From assembly GCA_965204655.1 (NCBI GenBank), contig OZ241998.1, positions 1,674,001 to 1,738,000 of the forward strand: a DNA stretch of 64,000 bases. Reading direction: 5' to 3'. Below, piece by piece: positions 61,844 through 64,000 of this stretch. How positions within the stretch are numbered: position 1 is the stretch's first letter; every line of letters starts with the position of its first letter. The notes below the pieces were generated by a model. It saw only the letters and a program-made list of their open reading frames with translations. It was not told the origin of the DNA and made no database searches. The DNA comes from CATQHL01 sp965204655. GTDB taxonomy: Bacteria > Actinomycetota > Acidimicrobiia > Acidimicrobiales > CATQHL01. The translations under genes and the position numbers were made by a program.

Positions 61844-62665
61844 TCAGAAATCAAAAAACAGGCCGTCTTGCCAGGGGAAGATGAAGTTGAAGCCGGGGCC
61901 GCGGAAGAACGAACCGATTATCACTAGAACCGCCCAGAACATCAGGTGAATGGTCATAAGCGACACTGCGAATTTGCGTTTCTCTGGAGCATTCTCTTTG
62001 TTGCGATCTATATAAGGGGTGAGAATCAGCAGAAAGAGGGCAATCCCAGGAATTGTTACTCCGGCCACCATGGGGTGAAACATCGTGAGCAGTTCCTGGA
62101 GTCCAAGAAAATACCAGGGCGCCTTGGAAGGATTGGGGGTCTCGTTTACGTTGGCTAGCTCCAGGAGAGGAGCGTTCACGAAAACGGAAAAGACCAGCAG
62201 GAAAGCCGTGACAAGCAAGGCTGCCACGAACTCCACTAAGAGCAGATGCGGCCAGACATGCACCTTGTCGGAAGGCTTGGCCTTTACGTCCTGGATGGAA
62301 CCCGACTTGACCACTGTAAGCAAGCGCTGGGTGTGCCCTCCCGGCCCGGTGGGAGCCATCCCCCCTGGCGGCGCCGCAGCCGGCGGTGAAGGCGTCGCCG
62401 ACGGGGCCGGGGCCCTTGACGCCTGCTCGGCCAGGGAGCGGGTGCGATCGAGCAAGTGGGGCGGGATTTTGTCCGGATCGCCCGAAGCGGCAGGCGGCTG
62501 ACCCGCTGGAGTCGAAGCGGCGGCAGGCGCGGCGTCGGGCGCGGGAGCGTCAGCGGAAGCGGGGGCTTCCTGCGCGCCCTCCCCGGCAGACTCGCGCTCT
62601 AGACGCTCGCGAGCTTCCTTAGCCCGCTGCAAGAGATGTTCTGGGACTTCAGGAAGGTCTGCCAT
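61844..62665 (-). CDS. Cytochrome b C-terminal half (subunit IV-like)
   Basis: Second half of a split cytochrome b, 273 residues. A soluble N-terminal extension of about 130 Ala/Pro-rich residues holds two copies of an xPxHLLxR motif (near 7-13 and 67-73). Three membrane helices follow (about 141-162, 200-218 and 233-252). The quinol-site PEWY motif is APWY at 182-185, a form I associate with menaquinol-oxidising complexes. ATG start three bases after the N-terminal half gene. Confidence 0.9.
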   Translation of the reverse strand: MADLPEVPEHLLQRAKEARERLERESAGEGAQEAPASADAPAPDAAPAAASTPAGQPPAASGDPDKIPPHLLDRTRSLAEQASRAPAPSATPSPPAAAPPGGMAPTGPGGHTQRLLTVVKSGSIQDVKAKPSDKVHVWPHLLLVEFVAALLVTAFLLVFSVFVNAPLLELANVNETPNPSKAPWYFLGLQELLTMFHPMVAGVTIPGIALFLLILTPYIDRNKENAPEKRKFAVSLMTIHLMFWAVLVIIGSFFRGPGFNFIFPWQDGLFFDF

Positions 62666-62668
62666 TGA

Positions 62669-63436
62669 TTACAGAGGCCCGGAAATGCCGCCGTCCTTGC
62701 GCACACGCCAGAAGTGGACGGCCAGGAAAATTATCAGGACAAACGGCAGCATCAGCACGTGCAGCACATACCAGCGGAGCAAAGTATCAGTGCCGATTTC
62801 AGGGCCGCTAAGCAGCACGAACCGCACCTGGTCTCCAAAAACAGGAGTGAACCCCATCATGTTGGTGCCCACTGTCACCGCCCAGAGTGCCAACTGATCC
62901 CACGGCAGCAGATAGCCAGTGAAGGAAAGCAGGAGCGTGAGCGTAAGCAGGATCACGCCCACCACCCAATTGAATTCCCGCGGCGGCTTGTACGCGCCGT
63001 GATAGAAGACCCTCGCCATGTGCAAGAACACGGTCAACACCATCAAGTGTGCGCCCCAGCGATGAATGTTGCGCACGAGCAGTCCAAAAGCCACTTCCGT
63101 CTGCATGACGTAGATGTCGTCCCAGGCCTGCACTGCGGTGGGTCGGTAGAAGAACATCAGGAAAATTCCGGTGACCGTGAGCAGGATGAACAGGAAAAAG
63201 CTCAACCCGCCCAGGCACAGCGTGTAGCTGACACGCACTCCGTGGCGGCGCACCTTCACCGGATGAAGGTGGTAGAGCACGCTGTTCATAATCACATAGG
63301 AGCGGTTCCTCGGGCTGTCGGAATAACCCTTGCGGAATATGGAACCCGGGCGGAAAATAGAACTCCAAGCCTGCGAACCCTGGACTTTCTCGCCTAGACG
63401 CTTGATGTCCTTTCCGGATGGAAGTTTTGGTGGCAC
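62669..63436 (-). CDS. Cytochrome b N-terminal half, b6-type
   Basis: Diheme membrane subunit, 255 residues, four helices. Haem ligands are His125/His139 (HRWGAHLMVLTVFLH) and His226/His241. Spacings of 14, 101 and 15 equal those of cytochrome b6 rather than mitochondrial cytochrome b. Cys74 in TLCLGG lies 51 residues before the first His, exactly as cytochrome b6 Cys35, which binds haem c-i covalently. The ending RKDGGISGPL is b6-like. GTG start at 63436. Confidence 0.93.
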   Translation of the reverse strand: MPPKLPSGKDIKRLGEKVQGSQAWSSIFRPGSIFRKGYSDSPRNRSYVIMNSVLYHLHPVKVRRHGVRVSYTLCLGGLSFFLFILLTVTGIFLMFFYRPTAVQAWDDIYVMQTEVAFGLLVRNIHRWGAHLMVLTVFLHMARVFYHGAYKPPREFNWVVGVILLTLTLLLSFTGYLLPWDQLALWAVTVGTNMMGFTPVFGDQVRFVLLSGPEIGTDTLLRWYVLHVLMLPFVLIIFLAVHFWRVRKDGGISGPL

Positions 63437-63482
63437 GATGCTCTGATCCGTCTCCTACAATCTCGGCGATCTTGTCCGGCGG

Positions 63483-63899
63483 CTAAGCCAGCCGCATTCC
63501 GTAGCCGTAGCCGTAGCTAGGCATCCGCTGATGAGTATCTCCGCCCGGCGGTGCATCTCCGACTTTCCCCATAATGATGACTCCCGTGGGGCAGCGGTCT
63601 ACGCAAAGAGCGCAGCGCGTGCAGACGTCGTCGTCTATGGTAAAAATCACGTGGTCGGAGGGGTCGGCTCCTGGGCGTTCCGTGCCTATCGCCGCATCCA
63701 CGGCGTCCGGGGTGACCATGTGTATGCACTTCCAGGGACAAATGTCCACACAGCCTTCGCACATTATGCATTCCGACTGATCGATGTGGATGAACTGCTT
63801 GGGTTTCACAGCCTTAGACAGCCAGTCGGCGTCAACTTCGGCAAGGACATAGTCGTCGCGAAATTCGGGCATGGGAGGGTTGGCGTCGGTGGAGGCCAT
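63483..63899 (-). CDS. Two-cluster 4Fe-4S ferredoxin-type protein
   Basis: Soluble protein of 138 residues with two complete four-cysteine motifs: Cys44/47/50/54 (CIMCEGCVDICP) and Cys93/96/99/103 (CTRCALCVDRCP). The motifs are about 40 residues apart, so the central part is longer than in a small 2x4Fe-4S ferredoxin. The C-terminus is Gly/Tyr-rich (SYGYGYGMRLA). ATG start with GAAGGAG upstream, overlapping the preceding stop (TGATG). It is the first complete gene of the bc operon and may feed or drain electrons there, or serve the NuoEFG-less complex. The role is inferred. Confidence 0.88.
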   Translation of the reverse strand: MASTDANPPMPEFRDDYVLAEVDADWLSKAVKPKQFIHIDQSECIMCEGCVDICPWKCIHMVTPDAVDAAIGTERPGADPSDHVIFTIDDDVCTRCALCVDRCPTGVIIMGKVGDAPPGGDTHQRMPSYGYGYGMRLA

Positions 63900-64000
63900 C
63901 AGTTGGATTCTCCTTCTTTAACGAGCGGGCGTCCGTAGGTTGAGGCCGGAACGGGTGCTCGCTCCGCTGGACGTCCGCGGTTCTGCCAGATGTTGCCAAT
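63899..64000 (-). CDS. 3' end of an unidentified gene upstream of the ferredoxin
   Basis: Only the last 33 codons are in the window, ending TYGRPLVKEGESN before a TGA that overlaps the ferredoxin start. It is coupled to the bc operon. The fragment is too short and polar to assign to a family. Confidence 0.6.
   Translation of the reverse strand: MGNIWQNRGRPAERAPVPASTYGRPLVKEGESN

Overview
The window looks like part of an actinobacterial chromosome, most likely from an uncultured Acidimicrobiia-like lineage. The evidence is an RpoB whose sequence follows the mycobacterial type, the tRNA-Trp/secE/nusG/rplK/rplA/rplJ/rplL/rpoB order, a NusG with a long acidic N-terminal extension, frequent GTG and TTG starts and a high GC content by eye. 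The taxonomic assignment is inference; no marker search was possible.

Layout. Positions 1-7389 (minus strand) hold the ribosomal-protein/RNA-polymerase cluster, led by tRNA-Thr, tRNA-Met and tRNA-Trp. Positions 7455-14564 hold a GNAT acetyltransferase, tRNA-Tyr, HtpX, an acyl-CoA ligase, a HAD-fold protein coupled to acetyl-CoA synthetase, and a MidA/NDUFAF7-type methyltransferase. Positions 14605-25339 hold a first complex I operon, nuoABCDHIJKLMN without nuoE, nuoF or nuoG. An orphan solute-binding protein and a divergent RecQ helicase follow.

Positions 28450-41306 are an accessory island on the minus strand. It holds a roughly 1860-residue secreted protein with about eight fibronectin-III modules and a C-terminal metzincin-type zinc protease, followed by three tandem paralogous lipoproteins, each with about 14 RCC1-type repeats. 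A VOC protein and a TIM-barrel protein close the island.

Positions 42938-58342 carry a second, complete 14-gene nuo operon (A-N, with E, F and G). It lies directly downstream of a cytochrome bc/b6f-type operon (58376-63899: ferredoxin, cytochrome b N-half, cytochrome b C-half, Rieske protein, diheme cytochrome c, and an unrecognised membrane protein).

How it fits together. The second nuo operon and the bc operon form one respiratory unit: NADH to menaquinone to cytochrome c. The first nuo operon lacks the NADH-oxidising module and must take electrons from another donor, such as ferredoxin. Its NuoD and NuoH also differ at residues that line the quinone site in well-studied complexes. The complex I assembly methyltransferase gene sits next to this operon, and the arginine it is known to modify in mitochondria is present in this NuoD but not in the other. 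The FN3-metzincin/RCC1 island has the look of a cell-surface or secreted interaction system of unknown role and is the least explained part of the window.
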